Position numbers and translations under genes: made by a program
The notes under the pieces: model-generated
What the model was told of the DNA's origin: nothing
What the model saw: only the letters and a program-made list of their open reading frames with translations
Databases searched by the model: none
Shown here: positions 1 through 7,748 of the stretch, in pieces
Layout: every line of letters begins with the position of its first letter
How positions within the stretch are numbered: the stretch's first letter is position 1
Source of the DNA: an uncultured Cytophagales bacterium
GTDB taxonomy: Bacteria > Bacteroidota > Bacteroidia > Cytophagales > Amoebophilaceae
NCBI GenBank assembly: GCA_905479855.1
Contig: CAJQOF010000129.1
Location: 1-9,318, forward strand
Direction of reading: 5' to 3'
Length of the DNA: 9,318 nt

Positions 1-459
1 AATCGCTACTGCACTACCTGCCGCATTCTCTTCGCCTTGTAGCGCAACAGTGAGATGCATGCCCTTATCTGGCCAGTGCTCAGTACTGCCTGGCTTGTAG
101 GGTGTTTGCGGTATTACAAGCTGATGGTAGTTGGCATTAAAGCCTAGCTGCTCTCCATGCGCCTCCATAATTTTCTGGGCCAGCGCAAAGCCACGTTGAC
201 GCGATTTCTGAGCGTCTTCACCTAGCTGAATGGCTACAATGTTGCCGGGGACTACACGCACTGTGCCAACGATCGCTTCGTGCTGAAGGGCAGCCACTGC
301 CTCCATTCTTGGGGCTGAACTTACCTGGATACAACCCTGGAACAATATGCCCAGGAGCAGTGTCAATGCCATAAGATGAGGCCAATAGCTGCGGCAAAGC
401 GCATGTTTTTTCGCGCCAAATGGAAGAAAACTTCTCGCTGTTGTTGAATTTATTTTCAT
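1..459 (-). CDS. Putative exported lipoprotein, 3' end beyond the window (possible 2H-phosphoesterase-like fold)
   Basis: This is an open frame of 153 codons read from an ATG at 457-459 to the left edge with no stop, so the C-terminus is missing. The N-terminus carries basic residues (K17, K18, R23), then a hydrophobic stretch (about residues 30-40) ending in a lipobox-like FQGC with Cys43. This suggests an SPase II lipoprotein, although the signal region is long and Met30 could be an alternative start. The mature part holds a segment near VAIQLGEDAQKSRQR and later a GMHLTVAL segment. That order (a VAIQL-like strand, a helix, then H-x-T-hydrophobic) resembles the first half of 2H phosphoesterases such as LigT; this is an inference, because the second HxT motif would lie outside the window. 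It starts 52 bp after the stop of the Ntn hydrolase gene on the same strand, so co-transcription is likely. I do not recognise a specific family. Confidence 0.72.
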   Translation of the reverse strand, partial: MKINSTTARSFLPFGAKKHALCRSYWPHLMALTLLLGILFQGCIQVSSAPRMEAVAALQHEAIVGTVRVVPGNIVAIQLGEDAQKSRQRGFALAQKIMEAHGEQLGFNANYHQLVIPQTPYKPGSTEHWPDKGMHLTVALQGEENAAGSAVAI

Positions 460-511
460 GATTTATTGCTTAGATGAATGTACAAGACGCAGGTAAACAA
501 GGAAACCCCAC

Positions 512-1606
512 TTACTTTCTCTGTTCTGTTCTCTTGGCCTCCTCCTCTATTTTTATCGCCTTTTGGGTTTTCTCCCAGAGCGCTTTGTCTAACTTTTGCG
601 TATAAGGTTGAAACTTACCGGATACATTGCCCTTGAGCACTGAATTCTGCAGATCAATGTAGGCCACCCGCTCAATTTTTCCCAATTCTTCGAAATGGAT
701 AGATTTTACTGCGTTATGTTTCTTTGTTTTGAACGAAATTACGCGATCGGAGATGTCATAGGCAAGGCTCCACATGGTATGCCTATTCTTTTTATAGTTG
801 CCTATCTTAACGTAGGAGAGAATTTCGAAGACTTTCCCTGTTGTAGGAAGCGGCTGATCCTCATTGAACAATTTAAGGCGGTCAGCAAGAATAGAGCATC
901 TAAGATTGGCACTCTTTCCTAAACTACTTGCACTTACCGTTTGCAGCTTTGCCTCAAGCGGCATCTCCTTGAAACCACGCATGGCAACGATAGCCTCTTT
1001 GTAACTACTGTTGGTAATCGCTTTTACTGGAAGTGACTCAGCTGTGTGTACCACCCTCTTTCCTGCAATAAACTCAATAACAGCCGCTTGGCCAGTAGCA
1101 TCCGCCACAAAGAAGTGGCCCGAGCCCACGCTACCTTGCGTAATCCTCACGTGTTGATCACTATTAATCACCTCGCCTACGCTCTTGGCAGTATCTAATT
1201 GATATTGAATCCACTGCATGGCCATAATGGCCGCTCGCTTATCTTTTGGCGGAAATTCCGTTTGCGCCAAATCTAGTACTTCCACAACCAATCCACGAGA
1301 ATTCATGCCTCCCATAGGGAGATCTTTGCCCATCTGGTTGAAAGTAATGCTACTATACTTAGCGGTCCATTGCATCACGTTTTCTTCACCTACGCTAGGA
1401 GCATGCATGATCGCCACCTTCTTCTGGTTGCTTGGGTTAGCAAGCACAACGCCATGTTCTGTATACCCATCAAACCCTTTGCCCACAAAAAAATTTTCCC
1501 CTTTCCCCAAGAAAAAACTAGCGGATGCATTCGCAGCTGTTGTCTGGCCAAGAAGCATGACAACGGCCCAAACAGCTATTAATAATCTTTTGTATACGTT
1601 GGTCAT
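512..1606 (-). CDS. Exported linear amide C-N hydrolase (choloylglycine hydrolase / penicillin V acylase-type Ntn hydrolase) with Ser in place of the catalytic Cys
   Basis: The 364-residue product has a Sec signal peptide: K6 R7, a hydrophobic core at about 8-20, and an A25-N26-A27 cleavage motif. Cleavage there would leave Ser28 at the mature N-terminus. The family normally has Cys-Thr-Thr-Phe at this point; here it is S28-A29-S30-F31. Other family signatures are present: GKGFD (42-46, Lys43 where Arg is usual, Asp46 retained), the WTAKYSSITFNQMG block (80-93), GGMNSRGLVVE (99-109), the ITNSSY turn (Asn199) and Arg236. The only cysteine in the protein is Cys237. Family members cleave C-N amide bonds in bile salts, penicillin V or N-acyl compounds; with Ser and Lys changed at the active site, this one may have altered activity or be a pseudoenzyme. 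Substrate is unknown. The ATG follows an A-rich stretch with no clear Shine-Dalgarno. It lies downstream of secA and 52 bp before a lipoprotein gene. Confidence 0.88.
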   Translation of the reverse strand: MTNVYKRLLIAVWAVVMLLGQTTAANASASFFLGKGENFFVGKGFDGYTEHGVVLANPSNQKKVAIMHAPSVGEENVMQWTAKYSSITFNQMGKDLPMGGMNSRGLVVEVLDLAQTEFPPKDKRAAIMAMQWIQYQLDTAKSVGEVINSDQHVRITQGSVGSGHFFVADATGQAAVIEFIAGKRVVHTAESLPVKAITNSSYKEAIVAMRGFKEMPLEAKLQTVSASSLGKSANLRCSILADRLKLFNEDQPLPTTGKVFEILSYVKIGNYKKNRHTMWSLAYDISDRVISFKTKKHNAVKSIHFEELGKIERVAYIDLQNSVLKGNVSGKFQPYTQKLDKALWEKTQKAIKIEEEAKRTEQRK

Positions 1607-1632
1607 TTTAGTACTTTTTTTTTAGAGAATCC

Positions 1633-1725
1633 CTATGCATAGACTTTGCAAGTAATCTTAGCCTTTACAGCCTCTTCTTCTTTAAGTTGAAGCAGATCAT
1701 TACTTACGAGCATGGCACTACCCAT
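1633..1725 (-). CDS. Possible small ORF of 30 residues between secA and the Ntn hydrolase gene
   Basis: An ATG 8 bp after the secA stop opens a 30-codon frame ending in TAG, 26 bp before the Ntn hydrolase start. The product begins MGSAMLVSNDLLQL and ends KAKITCKVYA, with a run of three Glu in the middle. There is no signal peptide, no recognisable motif and no convincing ribosome binding site. Its placement in an otherwise co-directional run of genes is compatible with a tiny gene, but a chance ORF or an eroded remnant is equally possible. Confidence 0.25.
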   Translation of the reverse strand: MGSAMLVSNDLLQLKEEEAVKAKITCKVYA

Positions 1726-1733
1726 GTGTATTA

Positions 1734-4700
1734 CTAGCGCTCTACTATCGCGCACTTTTCCCGCGCGATATCTCCTTCCACGGTTTTGTACTTAACATCC
1801 TCCTTGAGTGTGCCGTCTGTATAGCGCACAGTTACTCGCTCATTACGCTCCGCTATCTTTTGGGATCGCAATGGCTGGATAGTTTCCTTAGCAGCCGACT
1901 TTTGTTCTTCTTTTTGGAGCAGAGATGCTGCATGCTCTTTACTTTCTTCTAGGTGTGCGTAAGCAGGCTCTTCGTGTGCCACATCTGGGGTTTCCTGGGG
2001 CTGTTGTGTTGGCAAGTCTGCATTATTTAGGAAAGTAATGGCGGCGTGATTCACCTTTTGTATAAACTGTTGAAACAACTTGTACCCCTCAAATTTATAA
2101 ACCAACAAAGGATCTTGGCGTTCATACACAGCATTTTGCACCGACTGCTTCAGCTCGTCCATGCCCCTTAAGTGTTCCTTCCAGTGCTGATCTATGCAGT
2201 GCAAGATAGCCGCTTTTTCTAGCGCCCCAACCAGTGCTTTTCCTTCGGAAGCCATGCAGTCCTCTAGCGCTGCCGTCACATAAAGCCCCAACTCCCCATC
2301 AGAGAAAGGTAGAGAAAAGGCCTTTAGCGTGCCACCATGTGTTTTGTTAATGGCGCTAATCACTGGCCAAGCTTTGGTTTGCAGGTAGCCTTTTCTGCTT
2401 TCATACAACTTTAGCGTTGCTTGGTAGGTAGTCTCTATCCTTGTCGGCAGGTCATCCCCCTTTTTATTGAGCGATTCAAGTGCAAGCTCTTTCCCAAAAG
2501 TTTTGACTAAGTCTAGTTGAAGCGCCTCATCCGCATCCTGCGTTCCTTCGTACTGGGTGAGCATCTTCTCCACAGTGCTATGCAGCATGCTTATGGTATC
2601 TAGGTAAAGGCGCTTGCCTAGCAAGGCATGTTTCCGCTTTTCATAAATAACTTCCCGCTGCGCGTTCATGGTATTGTCATACTCTAGCAGCCGCTTCCGG
2701 ATAGCAAAGTTGCCCTGCTCCACCTTTTTCTGCGCCCGCTCAATGGATCGGGTAATCATACTATGCTGAATTACCTCCCCCTCTTCCAGTCCCATCTTGT
2801 CCATGACGCGTGCAATCCTTTCCGACCCAAACAAGCGCATCAAGTTATCTTCTAGCGAAACAAAGAATTGGGAGGAGCCCACATCCCCCTGCCTACCTGC
2901 ACGCCCACGCAGCTGCCTATCTACCCTCCTAGATTCATGCCGTTCTGTGCCAATAATCGCCAACCCCCCCGCGGCTCTAGCCTCTGGCGTAAGCTTGATG
3001 TCTGTACCCCTACCTGCCATATTAGTCGCAATGGTAACGGTTCCTGCCTTACCCGCCTCTGCAATAATCTCGGCCTCCATCTGGTGCTGCTTAGCGTTCA
3101 GGACTTGGTGGTCTATCTTTTTCATGGAGAGCATTCTACTGACGAGCTCAGAGATTTCTACGGACGTGGTCCCCACCAAAACCGGCCTTCCCTGCTGGGT
3201 GAGGGTGGTAATTTCTGCTATAATTGCCTGAAACTTTTCCTGGGTGGTTTTGTATACCTTATCGTCCATGTCTGCCCTAACGATAGGCTTGTTGGTCGGC
3301 GTAGAGACCACATCTAGCTTATAAATTTCCCAGAACTCCCCCGCTTCTGTGGCGGCAGTACCCGTCATCCCCGCAAGCTTGTGGTACATACGGAAATAAT
3401 TCTGGAGCGTAATGGTGGCATAGGTTTGTGAAGCTTTTTCTATTTTTACCTGCTCCTTCGCTTCTATCGCCTGGTGTAGCCCATCCGAGTACCGTCTCCC
3501 ATCTAGCACCCTGCCCGTCTGCTCGTCCACCAGCTTCACCTTGTTGTCTACAACAATGTACTCCACATCTTGCTCGAAAAGGGTATACGCTTTCAGCAGT
3601 TGGTTCAGGACATGAATACGCTGAGACTTTGTGCCGTAGTCATGGATAAGCGCTTCCTTTTGGGCAAGTCGCTCTTCGGCACGCAACGCTACGTTATTTT
3701 CTATCTTGGCAATTTCGAGCCCAATATCTGGCAACACAAAGAAGTTAGGATCTTCTTCATGCTGCGTAATGTACTCCAGCCCTTTGTCTGTAAGTTCAAT
3801 GCTATTGTGGCGCTCATCAATGGCAAAGAGCAACGGCTCGTCTGCTTCGGGCATCATTCTAGAATTATCCTGCAAGTAATAATCCTCCACCTTGCGCATA
3901 ATTTTCTTGATGCCCACTTCACTGAGGTACTTAATGAGTGGCCTGTGCTTTGGCAGCCCCCTGTAAGCTCTGAACAAAGCCAAGCCCCCTTCCTCCTTCT
4001 TGCCCTCGGTAATCTTCTTTTTGGCTGCTTGCAGCAGTTGGGTAGTCAATACTTTTTGGGCTTCGTAAAGTTGCTGCACCCTCGTTTTAAGCACCCTATA
4101 ATCCTCCTCGTTGCTTTTTTCCACAGGTCCGGAAATAATCAGCGGCGTTCTTGCATCATCGATGAGTACAGAATCCACCTCATCCACCATGGCATAATGC
4201 GGCTCCCGCTGCACCAGCTCCTCAGGGCTAGTGACCATGTTATCGCGCAAGTAATCAAAGCCAAATTCATTGTTCGTACCAAAGACAATATCCGCCCTGT
4301 AAGCCTGCTGCCGTTCTTTGGAGTGAGAAGGGTGCCTATTAATGCAATCTACCGTGAGGCCATGGAACTGAAAGAGCGGGCCCATCCACGCCGCATCCCT
4401 TTTCGCCAAATAATCGTTGACAGTAACAATATGTACTCCTTTTCCTACCAGCGCATTCAAGAAAGCAGGCAGGGTAGCCACCAACGTTTTTCCCTCGCCC
4501 GTAGTCATCTCCGCAATTTTTCCCTGGTGCAAAATAACCCCCCCTATCAGCTGCACATCATAGTGCACCATATCCCATTCCACTAGATTGCCTCCCGCCT
4601 CCCATTGCGTATGCCAGATTGCCTTTTCCCCTTTTATCTCTATGTGGCTCGCACTTTCTGCCAATGCGCTATCCTGTGAATTGGCCGTTACCTCCAGCTG

Positions 4701-5078
4701 TGCCCCCTCCTTAAACCTGCGTGCCGTTTCTTTTACAATAGCAAAGGCCTGTGGCAATATCTCCAGTAGCACCTTTTCTAACCGTTGATTTTCATCTTCT
4801 TTAAGCTGCTCTATCTGTTCATAAATCTTCTCCCGCTGGGTGATGTCTGAGGAGGTACTCTCTTCCGCCTCTTTCTCCAGGGCATTGCGCTCATCCACAA
4901 TGGGCTGGAGTTCTTGCCGAATGTGTTCCCTTAACGCCAGGGTCTTGCCCCGCAGCGCATCGTTGCTCAGCCCCTTTAGTTTTTCGTAGGCAGTATTAAT
5001 TTTCCCTACATAAGGCTGTAAGGCTTTTAGGTCTCTTTCTGATTTGGTACCAAATATCTTGGCAAATAGTTGAAGCAT
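1734..5078 (-). CDS. secA: Protein translocase subunit SecA (ATPase motor)
   Basis: SecA pushes unfolded preproteins through the SecYEG channel in the inner membrane using ATP. The 1114-residue product is longer than the 901-residue E. coli protein, as is usual for Bacteroidota SecA with insertions in the first nucleotide-binding domain. Visible motifs in order are the Walker A TGEGKT (193-198), TNNEFGFDYLRDN (268-280), Walker B DEVD (299-302) followed by SVLIDDARTPLIISGP, the MTGTAATEAGEF block (571-582), GTTSVE (636-641), IATNMAGRGTDIKL (683-696) and the arginine-finger region ERHESRRVDRQLRGRAGRQGD (712-732). The helical scaffold and two-helix-finger region follow at roughly 780-1015, including CIDQHWKEHLRGMDELKQSV (961-980). 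Residues 1021-1075 are a charged linker. The tail (VTVRYTDGTLKEDVKYKTVEGDI, 1082-1104) is the form I associate with Bacteroidota and replaces the Cys-rich zinc tail. All core ATPase motifs are intact. The next gene upstream is dapF, 86 bp away. Confidence 0.98.
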   Translation of the reverse strand: MLQLFAKIFGTKSERDLKALQPYVGKINTAYEKLKGLSNDALRGKTLALREHIRQELQPIVDERNALEKEAEESTSSDITQREKIYEQIEQLKEDENQRLEKVLLEILPQAFAIVKETARRFKEGAQLEVTANSQDSALAESASHIEIKGEKAIWHTQWEAGGNLVEWDMVHYDVQLIGGVILHQGKIAEMTTGEGKTLVATLPAFLNALVGKGVHIVTVNDYLAKRDAAWMGPLFQFHGLTVDCINRHPSHSKERQQAYRADIVFGTNNEFGFDYLRDNMVTSPEELVQREPHYAMVDEVDSVLIDDARTPLIISGPVEKSNEEDYRVLKTRVQQLYEAQKVLTTQLLQAAKKKITEGKKEEGGLALFRAYRGLPKHRPLIKYLSEVGIKKIMRKVEDYYLQDNSRMMPEADEPLLFAIDERHNSIELTDKGLEYITQHEEDPNFFVLPDIGLEIAKIENNVALRAEERLAQKEALIHDYGTKSQRIHVLNQLLKAYTLFEQDVEYIVVDNKVKLVDEQTGRVLDGRRYSDGLHQAIEAKEQVKIEKASQTYATITLQNYFRMYHKLAGMTGTAATEAGEFWEIYKLDVVSTPTNKPIVRADMDDKVYKTTQEKFQAIIAEITTLTQQGRPVLVGTTSVEISELVSRMLSMKKIDHQVLNAKQHQMEAEIIAEAGKAGTVTIATNMAGRGTDIKLTPEARAAGGLAIIGTERHESRRVDRQLRGRAGRQGDVGSSQFFVSLEDNLMRLFGSERIARVMDKMGLEEGEVIQHSMITRSIERAQKKVEQGNFAIRKRLLEYDNTMNAQREVIYEKRKHALLGKRLYLDTISMLHSTVEKMLTQYEGTQDADEALQLDLVKTFGKELALESLNKKGDDLPTRIETTYQATLKLYESRKGYLQTKAWPVISAINKTHGGTLKAFSLPFSDGELGLYVTAALEDCMASEGKALVGALEKAAILHCIDQHWKEHLRGMDELKQSVQNAVYERQDPLLVYKFEGYKLFQQFIQKVNHAAITFLNNADLPTQQPQETPDVAHEEPAYAHLEESKEHAASLLQKEEQKSAAKETIQPLRSQKIAERNERVTVRYTDGTLKEDVKYKTVEGDIAREKCAIVER

Positions 5079-5084
5079 GCTTGG

Positions 5085-5126
5085 TCAATTATAAATTAGG
5101 CGTTATCAATTATGCGTTATTAATTG
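5085..5126. repeat. Degenerate 14-bp tandem repeat (about three units) upstream of secA
   Basis: Units 5099-5112 (GGCGTTATCAATTA) and 5113-5126 (TGCGTTATTAATTG) match at 11 of 14 positions. The preceding 14 bases (5085-5098) match the first of these at 9 of 14. The array sits 6 bp or more upstream of the secA start, in an AT-rich spacer. It may be neutral low-complexity sequence, or it may overlap the secA promoter; no clear Bacteroidota -33/-7 promoter could be assigned. Confidence 0.45.
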
Positions 5127-5151
5127 TCAGTCTACTTTTATGCGCTGACAA
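5124..5151. terminator. Inverted repeat between dapF and secA, possible weak terminator or operator
   Basis: A perfect 7-bp inverted repeat, TTGTCAG (5124-5130) and CTGACAA (5145-5151), is separated by 14 bases. On the minus-strand transcript it lies 13 bases past the dapF stop and is followed by an A/U-rich stretch but no real U-tract. The stem is short and the loop long, so termination would be weak. It could instead be a protein-binding site in the secA promoter region. Confidence 0.3.
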
Positions 5152-5164
5152 CTTGTGCGTGGCT

Positions 5165-5956
5165 TTAATGCAGCGGCGCTAGGCAACGCACATCTACCTT
5201 TCCTTGAAAAACTTGCCTGGTGGGGCCTATCAAACAAATATCTTGGAAGCGGAGGTTATCTTGCGTAAAGCTAACACGGAGCGTTCCCCCTTGCGTATGG
5301 ATAGTAATCGGACTTTTGTGCCCTTTGGTGGCAGCCACCAGCGCGGCGGCCGTTGCGCCTGTTCCACAAGAAAGTGTCTCGCCCTCCACGCCACGCTCAT
5401 ACGTACGCATGGAAAGCTTACTTTCCCCCTCTAAGCGCACAAAGTTAACATTAATGCCCTCCTTTTGAAATGGTGCGCTATGCCGAATCTCTTGCCCTGC
5501 TTTGTGGACGTCCAATCCTTCTAAATCATTCACCAGCTTCACATAGTGCGGGGAGCCGGTGTTCACCCAATAGTCTTCCTCCAAAGTTTGTACCCTCGGG
5601 ACGTCATTTAGCTTCAGATGAATTAGATCGTCTTTAATTTGCGCATGATGTGGGCCATCTGCTGCTAAAAAGTGTGCCGCTTTAGTAATCATCCCCAACC
5701 TAGCGGCAAAATGTACCGCACACCGGCTGCCATTGCCGCACATTCCTTGGCTACCGTCTGCATTGTGGTAGATTACTTCAAAGTCATACCCAGGAGCGTT
5801 TTGGAGCAGAAGCAACCCATCTGCCCCGATGCCGAGCCGGCGGTGGCATAGCTTCTGGACGAGTTGGGCAGTATAGGCTCCTAGCGCCCCTTCTCTATGG
5901 TCAACAAGGATAAAGTCATTGCCGGTGCCTTGGTATTTGTAAAAAGGTATGTGCAT
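5165..5956 (-). CDS. dapF: Diaminopimelate epimerase
   Basis: DapF converts LL-diaminopimelate to meso-diaminopimelate in the cytosol, supplying the peptidoglycan cross-linking residue and the lysine precursor. It is PLP-independent and uses two cysteines as acid and base. With the start at 5956 the product has 263 residues. The first catalytic Cys is Cys73 in GMCGNGSRCA (71-80), and the second is Cys197 in SCGTGATA (196-203). Other family marks are YQGTGNDF (8-15), RLGIGADGLL (40-49), HNADGS (64-69) and YERGVEGET (186-194). The frame stays open 21 codons further to a GTG at 6019 and has another ATG at 5974, but homologues begin M-x-x-x-F-Y-K-Y-Q-G-T-G-N-D-F, which fits the ATG at 5956 exactly. 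The IS66 element starts 104 bp upstream of this ATG, so the native promoter may have been displaced. The stop is TAA, 86 bp before secA. Confidence 0.96.
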   Translation of the reverse strand: MHIPFYKYQGTGNDFILVDHREGALGAYTAQLVQKLCHRRLGIGADGLLLLQNAPGYDFEVIYHNADGSQGMCGNGSRCAVHFAARLGMITKAAHFLAADGPHHAQIKDDLIHLKLNDVPRVQTLEEDYWVNTGSPHYVKLVNDLEGLDVHKAGQEIRHSAPFQKEGINVNFVRLEGESKLSMRTYERGVEGETLSCGTGATAAALVAATKGHKSPITIHTQGGTLRVSFTQDNLRFQDICLIGPTRQVFQGKVDVRCLAPLH

Positions 5957-6060
5957 GGTGGTATTTGGCAGCATGCTGGCAAAGGTATAAAAGACTCGCC
6001 CCGGTAGGCTATGTGCCACCGTTTGAAGGCTAAAAGTGCCTCTGAATATTACCTGTAATC

Positions 6061-6079
6061 GTAACTATTCAGGTACCCC
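6061..6079 (+). repeat. IS66 left terminal inverted repeat
   Basis: GTAACTATTCAGGTACCCC is the exact reverse complement of 7730-7748. Identity stops immediately inside the 19 bp. Confidence 0.95.
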
Positions 6080-6160
6080 TTTGAAAGCCCACAAAGATAG
6101 CTAAAAATGAATTTTAGGAAATTTCGTTGTTCCTTTGCATAAACTCATCTGTCCAGCAGT

Positions 6161-7740
6161 ATGAACGTAGATACTAAAATTTCCTTGCCAACTCTTTCTG
6201 ACGGAGTATTAAGCACTCTACCGGAGGAAGTGAGTACGTTTATTTGCTATCTACAAAAAACTATCCGGCAGCAGAGCGAGCAGATTCAGCAGCAAAACGA
6301 GCAGGCACAGCAGCAGGACCAGCAAATACAGCAACTACAAGCTCTTGTGTACGAACTGGAAGCAAAACTCGCAAAAAAAGTTCAAATAGTGGCAAACCTC
6401 CTAGTAGTGATGGTCTCAAGAGAAAACCAAAAAGTTTGCGGATTGAGTCAGACAAAAAACAAGGAGCTCAACATGGGCACGCCGGGAGAAGCCTAGAAGC
6501 AGTTCGTACCCCAGATGAGATAGTGATGCATACACCTACAGCCTGTGGTGGATGCGGCTCAAGTCTGGATGAAGCAAATGCCACTTGCCTTGAAACACGC
6601 CAAGTTTTTGATATCCCACCGATAAAAACCAAAGTAACAGAACACCGCATTGAGGGAAAGACGTGCCTTCGTTGTGGAAAATTCGAAGAAGGAAAGTTTC
6701 CAGAAAACGTAAAAAGTCCTGTTCAATATGGAAATCGAATACGTGCATTAGTTGCCTATTTTTCCCACCAACATTTTGTGCCTGTTGCCCGTGTATGTGA
6801 GATCTTTAAAGACGTTTTCGGGGCACCTATTTCTCCAGGAACTTGTGCAAATATTGACAAACAACTTTTCGAGAATCTTGCATCCTTTGAAGAAGGCCTC
6901 AAGGACCATTTGCTAGCAAGTCCTACTTTACATTTTGACGAAACTGGAATGAGGTGCAGGAAAAAGCTGCATTGGGTTCACGTGGCCTCGTCCAACGAGG
7001 CTACCCTATACACAATGCACGAAAAAAGAGGAAAGGAGGCAATAGAGGCAGCTGATATTTTGCCAAAATTCACTGGAATAGCAGTACACGATCATTGGCC
7101 ACCATATTTCAGCTATACAAACGCCTCTCACGCATTGTGTAACGCTCATCATTTACGGGAGCTCATATTTGCCGATGAACATGAGAAAGAAAAGTGGGCA
7201 AAGAAGATGTTTGATCAGCTAGTTCAAACAAACAAAGAGGTAGAGAAACACATCGAACAAGGGGCACTTCCTGATAAGCTTTTGAAGGAGGTAAAAAAGA
7301 AATACCAAGAAATTATTGCAGAGGGGGTCTCTTGCCATGCCTCTTTGCCTCCTCCTTTGTCAACTGGCAAGCGGGGGAGAAAGAAACAATGGTACGGCAA
7401 GAATCTTTTGGATCGTTTGAACAATAAAAGCGATTGTGTTCTGCGGTTTGCATATGACTTTTTAGTGCCGTTTACCAATAATCAGGCAGAGCGGGATATT
7501 CGCATGGTTAAAGTCAAACAAAAGGTGTCAGGCTGTTTCCGCACACTCAGTGGCGGGGTTTCCTTTTGCCGCGCTCGTAGCTATATTTCGACGGCGCGCA
7601 AACAAAAATGGAATGTCTTGGATAGCCTCTCAGAGGCGGTGCATGGTATCCCTCGTCTGCTGACGCAAGATACCCATCTTCAGGCCATAGCGGCCCAGCC
7701 CCTCCCTGTGCCTGTCCCCAAAGTGGAGTGGGGTACCTGA
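6161..7740 (+). CDS. IS66-family transposase (TnpC), two frames joined by a -1 shift
   Basis: This gene encodes the DDE transposase of the IS. Frame 2 runs from the ATG at 6161 and encodes a Gln-rich coiled coil (about residues 31-73). At the A7 run 6373-6379 a -1 shift joins frame 1, giving a fused 526-residue protein in which LAKK is followed by the hallmark SSNSGKPPSSDG (74-85). Next come a zinc-finger domain with CxxC pairs (Cys129/132 and Cys169/172), then a DDE core with Asp260 in HFDETG, Asp311 in VHDHWPPYF and Glu444 in NNQAERDIRM, then the C-terminal SYISTARKQKWNVLDSL segment. All catalytic residues remain. The stop codon lies inside the right inverted repeat. Without shifting, frame 2 gives a 111-residue coiled-coil protein; frame 1 alone would need a TTG at 6244 and would lack the coiled coil. 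The shift may be programmed, transcriptional slippage, a one-base mutation or a sequencing error. Confidence 0.9.
6373..6379 (+). promoter_or_regulatory. A7 slippery run, candidate -1 frameshift site in the transposase gene
   Basis: Frame 2 reads GCA AAA AAA GTT here. Slipping back one base gives AGT TCA AAT AGT, which restores the conserved SSNSG motif. Two tandem Lys AAA codons allow complete re-pairing after a -1 move. No obvious upstream Shine-Dalgarno-like stimulator or strong downstream hairpin was seen by eye. Confidence 0.5.
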
Positions 7741-7748
7741 ATAGTTAC
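7730..7748 (-). repeat. IS66 right terminal inverted repeat
   Basis: This is the exact reverse complement of 6061-6079. It contains the last codons (Gly-Thr) and the TGA stop of the transposase, so the C-terminus of the protein is fixed by the repeat. Confidence 0.95.

Larger units (their letters stand above)
6061..7748 (+). mobile_element. Complete IS66-family insertion sequence, single-transposase type
   Basis: A 1688-bp element is bounded by perfect 19-bp terminal inverted repeats beginning GTAAC, and carries one transposase gene (TnpC type). I see no tnpA or tnpB accessory genes, so it resembles the simple IS66 forms (ISBst12-like) rather than the three-gene form. IS66 elements usually create an 8-bp target duplication, but the 8 bases flanking the left end (CTGTAATC) and the right end (CATCAAAG) do not match. 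It lies between engB and dapF and opposes both in orientation. Confidence 0.93.

Noticed and set aside
3570..4586. A long plus-strand ORF (338 codons) opposite secA
   Set aside because: It is a shadow frame of secA with no family resemblance; the minus-strand reading has all SecA motifs intact.
5085..5126. A CRISPR array in the secA upstream spacer
   Set aside because: The units are 14 bp, adjacent, degenerate and without spacers.
5957..6019. A 21-residue N-terminal extension of DapF from a GTG
   Set aside because: Homologues start at the M-x-x-x-F-Y-K-Y-Q-G-T-G-N-D-F segment, and an ATG sits exactly there at 5956.
6244..6378. The TTG-started 498-residue transposase frame as the true gene start
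   Set aside because: The frame-1 sequence before the A7 run lacks the coiled coil and has no family resemblance; the ATG at 6161 in frame 2 gives the proper N-terminus.
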